Assembly (NCBI GenBank): GCA_005406025.1 | Contig: BGZK01000281.1 | Coordinates: forward strand, 434,001-498,000 | Source of the DNA: Eumeta japonica | Lineage: Eukaryota; Arthropoda; Insecta; Lepidoptera; Psychidae | Length of the DNA: 64,000 bases | Direction: 5' to 3' | Shown: positions 22,306-32,604 of the stretch, in pieces | Layout: every line of letters begins with the position of its first letter | Numbering within the stretch: position 1 is the first letter of the stretch | Program-made: the position numbers and the translations under genes | The notes under the pieces: model-generated | Databases searched by the model: none | What the model saw: the letters and a program-made list of their open reading frames with translations, nothing else | Told to the model about the DNA's origin: nothing

Positions 22306-23100
22306 ACATATGTTCTAAGTGTTCACATATGTACCATCTACATAATATTAATGTGTTTAGTGTAATATTGACAATAAAATATATCAAGGTAAATAAGAGT
22401 GTCGTAATTGAATTAACTTATACTAAGTTACTTTACCAGGAGTAATTTCTTTCCCAAAAATTTAAGGTTTATACAATTTGTCGATAAAAGGCGGCTGTCA
22501 TGTACCTAACGAGTTTTTACTTATCTCTCACTCAGAACGGGGAAAATGAATTTCAATAAATGCCCGATTTAGGGAAGCCTCAATGATACTTACAAAGATT
22601 CCTTAAGTGGTCTTTAGTGAGAAAAGGCATAGAATTTTTTCTTTGTTTTCCTGCAATCGAATTTTCTAAATTTATTAAATATTTTTATTAGGTAATGTCG
22701 TCGAGTTAGTACATATTCAATGCCAACTATTTATTTTTTTCAATTATAAGACACATTGTTTTTGAAATCATTGTCTTCAGCCGAATAATCCTCTAGAGAA
22801 AGAACTGTACCTTGAAGTTCACTTAATGAAAAATATTGCTATATGTAGTATAAACAATAAGACAATGACGACCATATATCATCATATTGGTTATATTGGA
22901 TCATATTGGTTACACAAAATAAAACAAAATAGAAAAAAGAAACATATAGGTGTGTTTTTCCGACGTTGAGTGTGACCTCTTAAAATTCAATTCCAAGAGC
23001 TAAAAAATGAATTACAGTGAATGTTGAATGAAATGCATTAGTACAAATGTTTGTTATGTCAGGTTATGATCACTCCATTTCTGAGCGGAACACCCTCAAA
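22306..23100. other. No feature seen
   Basis: AT-rich; a short TCATATTGGTTATATTGGATCATATTGG duplication at 22880-22910 is the only structure noticed. Confidence 0.4.
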
Positions 23101-23104
23101 ATAT

Positions 23105-23360
23105 TTTTAATTTAGATTGAGGGACTTATAAGCTCACCAGGCTCGCCTAGTGCGGGTCGGGGCTAGAAATGAGCGTATCCATCAGTTCGATAACAACACC
23201 CGAGGCCAAAGGTTTAACGTGCTCTACGAGGCACAGAGCAAATGCTTTGGTCAAACTTAAGTCGAAACTTATCGGTCAAATCGCCCGTCAGTAAGTATGA
23301 ACCCGGCACTTCCTTGTTCAAAGGCGACGCCCTTAATCGCTGATCCAACATCGCTCTATG
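23105..23360 (-). repeat. tRNA-derived SINE, family B, best-preserved copy
   Basis: On the minus strand it reads GTTGGATCAGCGATTAAGGG (A-box part of the tRNA-like head), then GTGCCGGGTTCATACTT (B box GGTTCATAC), a body with ACCGATAAGTTTCGACTTAA, then the core CTCTGTGCCTCGTAGAGCAC GTTAAACC, and a tail ending near 23105. The order head-body-core matches the copies at 6648 and 52788. No ORF is expected. Confidence 0.75.
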
Positions 23361-24035
23361 ATAAAATGTGTTTATCGAATAGTTATATCGAATTTTTTTA
23401 AAATTTTTGAGAAAAACGAACGTAAATTATGACTATTTTATAATAATAGAATAAGTATAATATTATATTTTTATTAAATTCGGAATTGTTATTTCTCGTC
23501 AATATTTAGTATAAAAAAACTTTTTACACAAAGCGATTTCACATTCAGAAACAAATAATTTGCATGTAATATATGTTTTTAATAATAAATTAATTACGCA
23601 TATGATTGATTTACGTCAGTCGTTGCAAACACTATTAAGAAATAAATAAAAATACAGTCGTACTATATTTTACACTTATTGTCTCATAATTTCTGTCTTA
23701 CTTTTGTTTTGAAATCACAGTAGCAGATTATGTCACCACTCGTTTCGTGAGTCACTGTGAAAATGAAATTAATTGGTCGAACCATCCAAATAAGATAAGA
23801 GATAAGATACCAAAACAATCCGACCTAGGATTGGATTATTCCATGAAATTGATTTATTCCAATTCAAGTACAAAATATTTTTTCTTTTTTTTTACTGAAA
23901 TTAGAATACAATATAGTAAAAATTAATTGGGACTTTTACACGAACAACATATATACAAATGTACGAACACGAAACGTATATTTTAATAGAGCATTTAAAT
24001 CCTCGAAGAAACAAAGAGGATCATTCCAACTCCCT
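23361..24035. other. No feature seen
   Basis: AT-rich DNA. Confidence 0.4.
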
Positions 24036-24270
24036 CGCTCAAATCGTATGCGGACAATTGAAAACCCAGGTGGTAAATTTGGAGGCCGGCTCGGGTGGCG
24101 AGGGGCGTTGTCGGGGGGCCGAGCGCCCTGCGGACGCATCAATCCACGTCAGCTCGGGCCTCGGCGGGGACGCTTCGACCCGCAGTCCGGGGCGATATCG
24201 CATCCAGCTAGTTGCTCGACGTTCAAGGCTGTGGATTCGCACCTGGCGTGCGAAGTCTGCTTAAAATGAC
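24036..24270. other. CpG- and GC-rich block, 235 bp
   Basis: This is the sharpest composition change in the window: an island with runs such as GGCTCGGGTGGCGAGGGGCG and CTCGGCGGGGACGCTTCGAC in DNA that is otherwise strongly AT-rich. Because it is GC-rich, frames on both strands stay open (101 and 73 codons plus, 67-68 codons minus); all are Arg/Pro/Ser-rich and unfamiliar. It may be a 5' exon or promoter of a host gene, or a young insertion. No splice sites or core promoter could be fixed. Confidence 0.4.
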
Positions 24271-24469
24271 CTACCTGATATTACTAAATTTCGATACGTG
24301 TTTACCAATTCTTTTTCACGTCAAAGCATTCAAACAGGTGATAGGTGAAAGTGAACGCGTCAGGTTTTTCATCTTTTATTTTACATGAGAAAACTTCATC
24401 GATAGACAGGAAATTGTATAAGCAAGACACTTTTAAATTTGTTCAAATTAATAACGGAATTTTTCGATA

Positions 24470-25120
24470 ACGGAAGAATCGCGTCAAGTGTTTTCAGAAA
24501 CAAACTAAAAATATTCAGTAATAGCGAGGTCGATATCATCTTTTGATGTAAAACGATGACCACAAAAAAAATCTAATCAAAAAACGACCAAAAGTCGCAA
24601 GCGTTGCGATATTCGGTGAGCGAGAAGGATGGTCTAAGACTTACTATGCTTGTTTTTCAAAAAGTTGACAAAGAGCGCAGCGGTAGGAGTGGATGCATTG
24701 TCGTTTTGCAGCATTAATCTTTTAATTCGAAGAGTCAGGAGAACTTCAGCAAGCAGTGTTGTATGTACTTCTGAAAAACACGGCATACATAATTTTTTTC
24801 ATTGCACGTACATTTTCACGATGGTGGGCGTTGGATTATATTTATGAACCCATTTCTTACATTCCTGACGCGTAGGCAAGTCATAAAAGGGAATGTACGT
24901 TTCCAAATCGATTACATGTTTAGATATTAAAAGGCGACCGCCTTTATTCAATACCTTTAGTGTCTGTCGACTGATCTTTGCACGCTCAGATTTTTGATAT
25001 TGTGTAAGATGATGTGGAATCTGACGAGAAATAATACTTTTCATTTTTAATTCATTATTCACGGTCTTATACGCCACTGGGGATCCTAACCCAAGAGTAT
25101 TCTGAATCATGTGGTAGGTA
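24470..25120 (-). pseudogene. mariner transposase, C-terminal two thirds, internally deleted
   Basis: On the minus strand the frame at 25110-24799 carries the mariner linker and first catalytic region: IPHHLTQYQKSERAKISRQT, then LKVLNKGGRLLISKHVIDLE, TYIPFYDLPTRQECKKWV. The expected TGDETY motif reads HVIDLETYIP. It is followed, after a deletion of several tens of residues, by LMLQNDNASTPTAALFVNFL (second catalytic Asp retained in QNDNAS) and, after stops, GHRFTSKDDIDLAI near 24550. The N-terminal DNA-binding half is largely missing. Family members are about 340 residues. It is a dead copy of a lineage different from the fragments at 1135 and 35770. Confidence 0.85.
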
Positions 25121-25124
25121 CATC

Positions 25125-27980
25125 GATTGTATTTTTTGTCATTTTACGAACACCTACGGATACCTATTGCGCGCCTCATGAGCGGAGCATTGAGGTAGTG
25201 CTCTACTCTCGCTTTACAAAAATCAAGTGATTTTTTGAACTTAAATTTTTTTCATGTTACTCATACTGTACTTATAGACTTATATAAATGCAGGAATGAC
25301 AAGAAAAAACATTTGTACTAATATATACATATATATTTGTAAAAATTAAACGACCGCTTATGAGGCGTGCACTTCGGATTTTTCGAAATTTGTTTTTGAT
25401 TGTTAAAACAGGCTTTTCCATGTGTTGTTCATCATGAAGTGTGTTGCATACATTACAATATTCTTTCTTCGAGGAGATTCTATTAAGTATGCGCTTATTG
25501 GCTCAAGAAGGTGTTTCACTATTAAACACTGGCTGTAACCGCTACACACATTGCTCTGCGGATAGACCAATCTTAAAACCATAATATACTATAGCTAACC
25601 AGTGTTTAGGTTTAATATACATTACTTGTTTCACAGAAATATACTTTACGAAACTTGCTGTTAAAGGCGCGGGAAATGACTATTGCGCGCGCTGCTGTAT
25701 TGAAGCGGATTTGTACGCATGCCCAATCATAACCAAAGAAAAACCGACGTTCAACATTATCTCAATAATTCCAGAGAGGCCCTCGTATATGTCGAATGGA
25801 AACGTACCGTAACTTAAGGTATACTTTGAATTATCATACAACGTACAGTACTAGATACTTCAACATGTGGGATGCATCGAGATATAAAATAAATAAGCTT
25901 CTTAGATTCGATACGACTTAAATTAGAATACGACACATTATTAATACACATACACTTAAATTAATACTAATTAACAATCTTTAAAACAATCACAAGTGAT
26001 TGTGTAACGCATCGTACTTTTACTAAGCGTCGCTATGCTCCAATAGTTGTCGTCACATTGACGTTGAACAGTCATCAACGAACCAACCGAACTGGGGCAA
26101 AACGGTGATAATCGAGCCCTACAATTTGAAATAAAAAGATTCTGGGAGAGAGTCAACAGAGGGGGGAATTAAAACCGGATACAACAACGATTCTATATTT
26201 AATAGATACTCATCTATTGAAAGTAATTCTGTCAATTTCGGGACATACGTTCTTGTATTTCTTGTAATATTCAAATGAATAGAATGGCACAATAATAACT
26301 AACCACTACGAAACTATAGCTTTCTATTAGCAGTGAACTGTCACTACTAGTGCTAAGTACATGAACTAAAGAAGAAATACGGCGAAATAGTCAATGAATA
26401 TGTACTTTCAGAATCACTTATGATGTTTATAATTTATAGTAGGTCTTACATTTTTTTGAAGTGAAACTTCCTTAGAATCGTTGTGATTTCAAACCGGATC
26501 CAACAGAAAAAACGACAGGTAAGAGACACAAATACAAAAATGTGTAGGATGAAGCCGGGAAAGAATGAGACTGAAATATACATACTATTTTCTCTTTGTA
26601 CCATGCTTCGTAGCATCCCCACTCCCGTCTTCTAAGCATAGTCGCCTGTAATTAGTGAGCCAGAGCGAGAGAGCAAATGTCGGTGTGAATGTATATTGCA
26701 CACTGTTTAATACTTGCTTGTATTTCAGCATTTAACGTGTGTTAGTAAATGTGAAAAGTACGTGAGCTAATACTACTGTACACTTTATGCGGCTGCGTAT
26801 TACAGCTTTTTAGTAAGAAGTCAGTGTGGTGTGTTATTATTTAACAGTATTTGTGAGTATTTTTATATCTTGTTGTGCTAAATAATTAATTTTATAAGAT
26901 GCTGAAAACTAATGCCGAAATGTGTCGTCAATATAGACGAAAATAAAATGAAAATAAAATAACATATATTAAATAAAATATAAAATATTTTTTCAAATTA
27001 ATCAAAATACTTTCATTTTTAAACAAATAAACTTTGTAATTTGCTTACCCTTGTTATATATATTTATCTCATTCTTTTGTCGATTTACTGAAGTTTCACT
27101 TCTATCGTGTGTGAAACGCACACACACTTTTTTTTTGTAAATTTTGAATTTAATTATGTAAAATTTTCAAACTTATGTGATTGACACTTCGAAAGATAAG
27201 CAAAATTCTATTAAATAACTTTGGACGAATATATTGTAAATATCATATTCATAATTTTGCCCCAAAGGCTCTATCAAAATACTCTATTAATTACTTGTTT
27301 TCTTTCTACGACTACCTGGCTAATGTTATTTATATTTGAAAATTGTTACATCCAACAAGACTGATGTAAACAATCGGCACCCAGCTCAAACAGTTGACCG
27401 AAGTGGACCCCAACTTGTAGCGACAAACAAATCGTGTACAAGCCGCGACACCCTCTGTCCTAAATTATGTTGAACTTTCGGTACAAAATGGCGGTAGGTG
27501 GACGAGTTAACAACAAGCAAGGCAAGGTATTTCGTGTATGTGCAAAGGTCATAAATTAAATTTAATCCGATTTTAAGTTCCGATTTCAAAGCTAGAAATT
27601 TATGTTTATTCAAGAAATATTTATTTTGTTGGTGGCTTACTTAATATCTATTATTATTATTTTAATACGAAGCCACGTCGAATCGTTAGTAGTTTACTCG
27701 TCTAGGAATTGTAAAAAAATTGAAAATTAACAGTTTTTTTTCGGACCTCAAGATTCGTCTTATAATTCCTATAATAACCATTTTTTTTTTATAATTGAAT
27801 ATTTAACGACCTCAGGTAATTTAGATTGCAGCTTTCAGATATGAGGTGAAAACAGTATTTTCCGAATATATTTAAGATACACAAGTCGAACATTAATGCG
27901 AAAAAAAATTGCATTTTGACTTTTATATCTTGCATTTAAAAATAATGTTGTTGATGCATTTTTATAGCGTTTCCAAAGGG
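25125..27980. other. Long unassigned stretch
   Basis: No gene or named element was recognised. Small structures include a hairpin ACAATCAC/GTGATTGT at about 25987-26004, GAGCGAGAGAGC near 26662 (GAGA-type motif) and a GTGTGTGAAACGCACACAC inverted pair near 27110. The open frames of 61-75 codons are not convincing. Confidence 0.4.
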
Positions 27981-27982
27981 CT

Positions 27983-28300
27983 AAAAAGCATATGAGCCAC
28001 TAAAGAAGTAGATGGTGATCATCGCTCGTGGACGCTCATAACCCCAAAGAAACACCATCTCGTTGCTGGCCTCTTGGAAAGGAATATGATATCTGATAAA
28101 GGCGGGAGTGGGCCGATGGAGTGGGTAGTGGGCTGATTAAGAGGAGGGCCACCGCAACTCTTACTCACTGGGCAAAACGCAGCAGCGTAGGCTGTTACTT
28201 CACATCTGTATTGTGTAAGAGCGGTACCTCACCGCTGGAGTCGATCCTTTTTTGTGCTGAAGCCAAATTAATCACGACATGGTTCTACCACATTAATAAA
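27983..28300 (+). repeat. Repeat family C (SINE-like), copy 1
   Basis: It begins AAAAGCATATGAGCCACTAA, then GATGGTGATCATCGCTCGTG, then GTTGCTGGCCTCT. It ends with GTAAGAGCGGTACCTCACCG and CACGACATGGTTCTACCAC. The same order of landmarks is found at 53683-53985 (GATGGTAATCGCCGTCCATG ... GTGAGATACCTCTCGCCGAT ... CACAGCATGGCTCTACCAG). This family is common in lepidopteran DNA. It has no coding capacity; the 75-codon frame at 28121 is not a gene. Confidence 0.7.
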
Positions 28301-29300
28301 TTAAAAATCAAAATACTAAAAATGAAATATCTACAAAAAAGTCAATAAGCAAACCTAAGTCAAATGACATAACTGTACATGCCGAAACTTAAGTTGATAG
28401 TAACAGTACGCAGTCACTAAGAAAAACGAACAGACTGTGACGAACACACGGAAAAATAAAAAATCAAACTCCCGAGTTTTATACAAATGATTCTATATTA
28501 ACCTTTAACGTGTAGAATCTTAAAAAAATAGCGGACATAAGAATAATTTCTTTAATAAATAGCCATCTACAATTTTATTTTCGCGATGTATTAGTTCTTA
28601 TAGAACGCCAATAATATCCTCAGTGTCGCGCATTAAATACAGCGAATGTGCTATTTTATAAGGCAGAAATATGTGCGTTTATTTTAAAGATAAGAATTTA
28701 GTAGTTTATATCGGTCTCAGGGCTAAGGCGCGTGTATTTTTGCTGTTCTTAAAATAATATTATGTTTGTTAGAGATAATTAATAGATGTTATGAACATAC
28801 AGCTCGGAAACTCATCTCACACTAACTATAGTTGTAACAAAAATTAGTTTATCAGCAGTACATTATATTGTTAATCAAGTGAGCATTAATAAATCATAAA
28901 TAAAAAAAAAAGTAAGTGCATAGAAAGCTATAATAATATTGATAATGTAATTTTGGCTTATTTTGGATATAATTCAAACTTACCCCTAGTATTTTAAGCA
29001 AAATCAACGATTAAGCAGTTGGTAATAATTTTGTAATGCGTTATAAAAATATTACAAAACAAAAATTCTAATGGCTATTCTGTTTAGATATGCAATTATA
29101 CAATGTTAAGAGGAAAGATGAAGTTGTACGATTAAAGAAATCTAATAAGTAGGTTTTATTTATATACTTATGGCAGTATTTTTTTATGCACAAATTGAAA
29201 AGCCGATGACAATTGTAACCAGGTGACCAAATTGTGACCACAAATATATTTTTTTCTTTAGAGCTGTTGATTTTTCTTTTAGCTTCTTTTATTATATTTG
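28301..29300. other. No feature seen
   Basis: AT-rich. Confidence 0.4.
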
Positions 29301-29302
29301 AC

Positions 29303-29570
29303 TGCCTGATTGGCACAGTCGGTAGTGATCCTCCTTGCGGCGCTGAGGGATTGGGTTCCATTTTCTTACAATACAAACATTTATTTGTTTGAAAATTAAT
29401 GTTCACCTTGAGTTTCGGCGATTCTATGTATTATATGTATATCTTTACTAAGAAAAAAAGTATCGACTATCTGGCACCTACACTAAAAACCTTCTTGCTT
29501 AATTTGGGATCAGATGGTGTCGTGTGTGTCCGAAGATATTATACTTATATATTATTTTTACCATATTTTT
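29303..29570 (+). repeat. tRNA-derived lepidopteran SINE, nearly full length
   Basis: The head GCCTGATTGGCACAGTCGGT AGTGATCC contains a good RNA polymerase III A box. GGGATTGGGTTCCATTTTC is the decayed B box. The body ends with CTTGCTTAATTTGGGATCAG ATGGTGTCGTGTGTGTC and an AT-rich tail. This layout is the widespread butterfly and moth SINE of the Metulj/HaSE sort. The minus-strand 112-codon frame across it (29068-29406) is an antisense artefact. Confidence 0.75.
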
Positions 29571-29844
29571 ATTTACAAATAAGCTATGTAGACTCCTATT
29601 TAACGTGTCTAAAAATTTCAATATGTCAGTTATAAAAGTTTAACGCATATTCATATTCAAAAGAGGCTATTGTTCGCTGCAATCGCATAAAATTTGAAAA
29701 TTTAAGGACTACGATAGAGAATGGAGAATTATTTTGTCTATTGATGAAATATGATTAAACCTCCGTTGTGCCATGAGTAGAACCTTTCATTAAGCATGGT
29801 GACTCATGAGGACTTTTTCAATCTGGAATCAAGTAAAGTTATAC

Positions 29845-30470
29845 GTTGGCTTGTTGATATCATAAACGAAAACCTTCAAGAATTAAATACATTAAAGCGA
29901 CCACTTTATTCATTTATATTATGTATTCTAAGTTAAATTCGTCTACAAATCTAGAGTGGGAGGAATATAGAAATAAACTGTCAGTGCCGCCTATTTTAGA
30001 AAAAATTGTAACATTTTTAAGTAATAGAGCAGATTTACTAGAAACTTTAGAAGATCAAAAACTCATCAGAAAAAAATAATTTATTATAAAGTCTTCTCAA
30101 GGATAAAAAATCTTTATTGTTGGTACGAAAATTAACGATAAATCATCCTTAAGACTATGTTCAATGTGTGCTGAAATCAATTTATTACTTAATTGTGAAG
30201 TGTTTAGAAATTTAAGTACAGATTTGCGCATAGAAAGAACGTCCAATAACATCTGTCCCCTACCTAAAGGCCTTAACTGAAGTTTTGAAATTCTGCAACC
30301 CGGGAAGTATGTTGAACACATCCCTACTCAACAGCGACAAGCGGCGTGCGGCGACACACGGCACATCACTAGCATCGTGACCGTCAATAAGTTGAATTGC
30401 ACTTTAATGTCAACGGCATCATTTTTATTGTACAACAATATAAACCAGCTAAAATATAGTCTATTCGAGT
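29845..30470 (+). pseudogene. BEL/Pao retrotransposon gag-to-protease remnant
   Basis: Plus-strand translation gives VRWLVDIINENLQELNTLKR, then after a frameshift NSSTNLEWEEYRNKLSVPPI and VTFLSNRADLLETLE (29945-30060). This is the W..........P....L..FL..R...LE block of BEL/Pao gag. At 30150-30200 LCSMCAEINLLLNCEVFRNL gives the zinc knuckle C-x2-C-x3-H-x4-C with the His replaced by Asn. VNKLNCTLMSTA (about 30385-30415) resembles the segment leading into the retroviral-type protease. A stop (LN*SF) and frameshifts make it dead. Gag would coat the element RNA in virus-like particles. The LTRs and pol were not found. The minus-strand frame of 74 codons opposite (30097-30321) is a shadow. Confidence 0.75.
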
Positions 30471-30616
30471 GATTTATGATCCTAATTAATTTGATATTTC
30501 GTCTCTTCAAGGGAGTAATAGGCTATGAAAAAGTTTGGAAAACACTGTCTTAAGTATAAAGCCTAAGCTTTTTAAGAAAATTTAGGACATTAAATTTTTT
30601 TTCCGTTTCATACTGA

Positions 30617-31000
30617 TTTTTGTTCGTGACTTCGCTCGTAAGACATAAGAAAATACTTCATCTTTTATATCAATTACGTCTTAATCGATAAGTCGACATA
30701 GAAATCTCTGTACCTGCTTTGACTTCGATTTCGATTCCACTTTCAGTTCGATATCAGTTTTTACTTTGGTCCCCAATCCCCCTTTTAAAATGGATTTGAA
30801 TTCAACTCTCTATGCCAATTCCGGTTTTGTTCTCAATTTTTATTTTAGTTGTGCTTTCAATTTTCCTGGTTCATCGATCCAATCCCAGTCGTGCTTTTAG
30901 TTTTGAAGGCAATTTCACTCTTGATTCTGATACCAGTCCTATTATTAGTATCCTATTATCCTATTTTTATTAGGGGATGTAGTTTGTGGGGCATAAATTT
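30617..31000 (-). mobile_element. Helitron-like hexamer array (minus)
   Basis: TTTTTGTTCGTGACTTCGCT at 30617-30640 resembles an inverted Helitron 3' end (inverted GAAGTCGCGGGC). From 30715 to 30955 there are TC-rich hexamer words (TTCGAT, TTCGAT, TCCACT, TTCAGT, TCGATA). Layout and orientation match 9471-9865. The terminal tetranucleotide is lost. Confidence 0.45.
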
Positions 31001-31074
31001 ATAACTTATGCACCAACGTGAGTGAATAACATAATAAAGAAAATGACATAAAATAAGAATAGTATTCACCGCAT

Positions 31075-31410
31075 GTAAAACTGGAGAAGGCGGAGCACAC
31101 AATTGATACGATTGATCAAGAGTGCGATTGAAATCGCAATTGAGAGTGTAATATGGAATGAAAATTGATATCGAAGGATTGGAAGCACACGTGAGAACGG
31201 GATTGAACTCGAAAGTGGAAGTGGAACTGGAAAAGCGGACCGAAACTCAGGAGCGAGGATCAAGAATGAAATAAAAGTCTTGAATATAAAATATATCGAA
31301 ATCAATTCTATGTCTACGAGAGCAGAGCTGTAGGTGAAAGTAAGGCTGAAATAAAAACTAAAATGTAAAAAGGTACGTCTCAGCTGTGGTGCAATAAAAT
31401 CTAAACTCAA
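31075..31410 (+). mobile_element. Hexamer array (plus), head-to-head partner of the 30.6-kb array
   Basis: GA-rich hexamer words (GATTGA, AATCGC, AATTGA, GAGTGT, GGAATG, GATATC, GAAGGA) run for over 300 bp. A minus-strand frame of 116 codons is opened by the six-base period and is not a gene. No clear Helitron end was found on the right side. Confidence 0.45.
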
Positions 31411-31414
31411 ACCC

Positions 31415-32545
31415 AAAAATAAAAAGATTCAGTGACGTAGCCAAGTGTTAATTTTCGGCAGGAACAACATATTAATTAACGTATAATAATATTATTAGTG
31501 ACACAAATATAAAAGAGAGCTGTTTCAATTGGATCAGGTCTGTCACGGGTCAATTTAAGACACATGACGCACTTAACACTAAAGTGCTAGCGTTGTGAAT
31601 ATAACGAGTAAACAATTCCCACAGAGGGCGTGGGTGACAGTCATTAATAGTCATTGTACTTTATAATACAATTAATTCGCAAACAAAAACTGTGCTATAC
31701 CATACAATAAGCACTTTGAACCGAAATTTTAGATTAACCTGTTTAGTAAATTTTGCGTAATGTAAAGACGAATCAATGAACAAAGGGATAACGTTTTACA
31801 TTAATATTATAAACGTTTCTTCTCCCCTTAAGCCTTTTGTATTTGTTTGACCATCTTTTCTTAATTTATTACTAAGAATCTCTGGTATGATTTTTGTCTC
31901 TTACTTCGACGAATTTCTTATTAGTCTTTGCAACATGTGGTTCTTATTATAAAGGAAAACGACTAGCAATTTTTTAAATTATGTATAATTAATATACACG
32001 TACAAATGAACTGTAAACTAAAGATATATATAATAGGAATATTGACTTTGCTGTCGTTGACGTGAATATTTATTGTCCTCGCATTCCAGGAATAACGGTT
32101 GAAATATATCACAGGCCGGCAGCTATACAAAATTGTTTGCGCTGTTTGAATACAGTGCCAAATAGGATTTGTCAAATTTGATATATTGGACGGAGCAAAC
32201 CGAAGCCTTTCGGCCGCGTCTAGACTAGTCGGATCAAGGCTTCAACGATCAATTTGCTGGCGGTAGATGGAATGTGTCGACTAGGATTCGGTCAGTTTCA
32301 ATGACAAACAATTCTGCATAGTATGCGTTGTCGTGTAGTCTTCCTTGCTGCATTGTACTCATCGCTAGGGCATGTTCTTCTACGTTTTTTTTTAGGTCGA
32401 GTCGCCTGGCCCTTAGGGCCCCCACGCCAGCCCCTTGCGGGTCGTAGTGCTAACGACCGTTGTCACCGATACGCTAACAATGAATCTACGAGCGCTGAGG
32501 GAACGCTTTTAATTTGACTTAGCTTGAAGACTTATCAATCGATAC
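31415..32545. other. Unassigned DNA with a GC-rich patch
   Basis: The patch at 32395-32470 (GTCGCCTGGCCCTTAGGGCC) contains a small inverted pair, GGCCCTTAGGGCC, and gives a 64-codon plus-strand frame of unknown nature. The rest is AT-rich. Confidence 0.4.
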
Positions 32546-32550
32546 GTCAG

Positions 32551-32602
32551 TTATCGAAATCGAACCCATTATTTTGTGGTCCGATTAACCACTGAGCCAC
32601 CA
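32551..32602 (-). repeat. tRNA-like SINE head
   Basis: On the minus strand GGTGGCTCAGTGGTTAATCG has a perfect A box (TGGCTCAGTGG), and GGGTTCGATTTCG, about 30 bp on, has a near-perfect B box. The intervening part does not fold as a real tRNA anticodon arm, so I call a SINE promoter and not a tRNA gene. Confidence 0.55.
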
Positions 32603-32604
32603 TA

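Noticed and set aside
27480..27500. Possible start of a host gene (ACAAAATGGCGG)
   Set aside because: The frame closes quickly and no coding signal follows.
31066..31416. 116-codon minus-strand ORF
   Set aside because: It lies entirely in a GA/TC hexamer array, whose six-base period suppresses stops in some frames.
32551..32602. Possible tRNA gene
   Set aside because: Good A and B boxes, but no acceptor stem or anticodon arm; a SINE head fits better.
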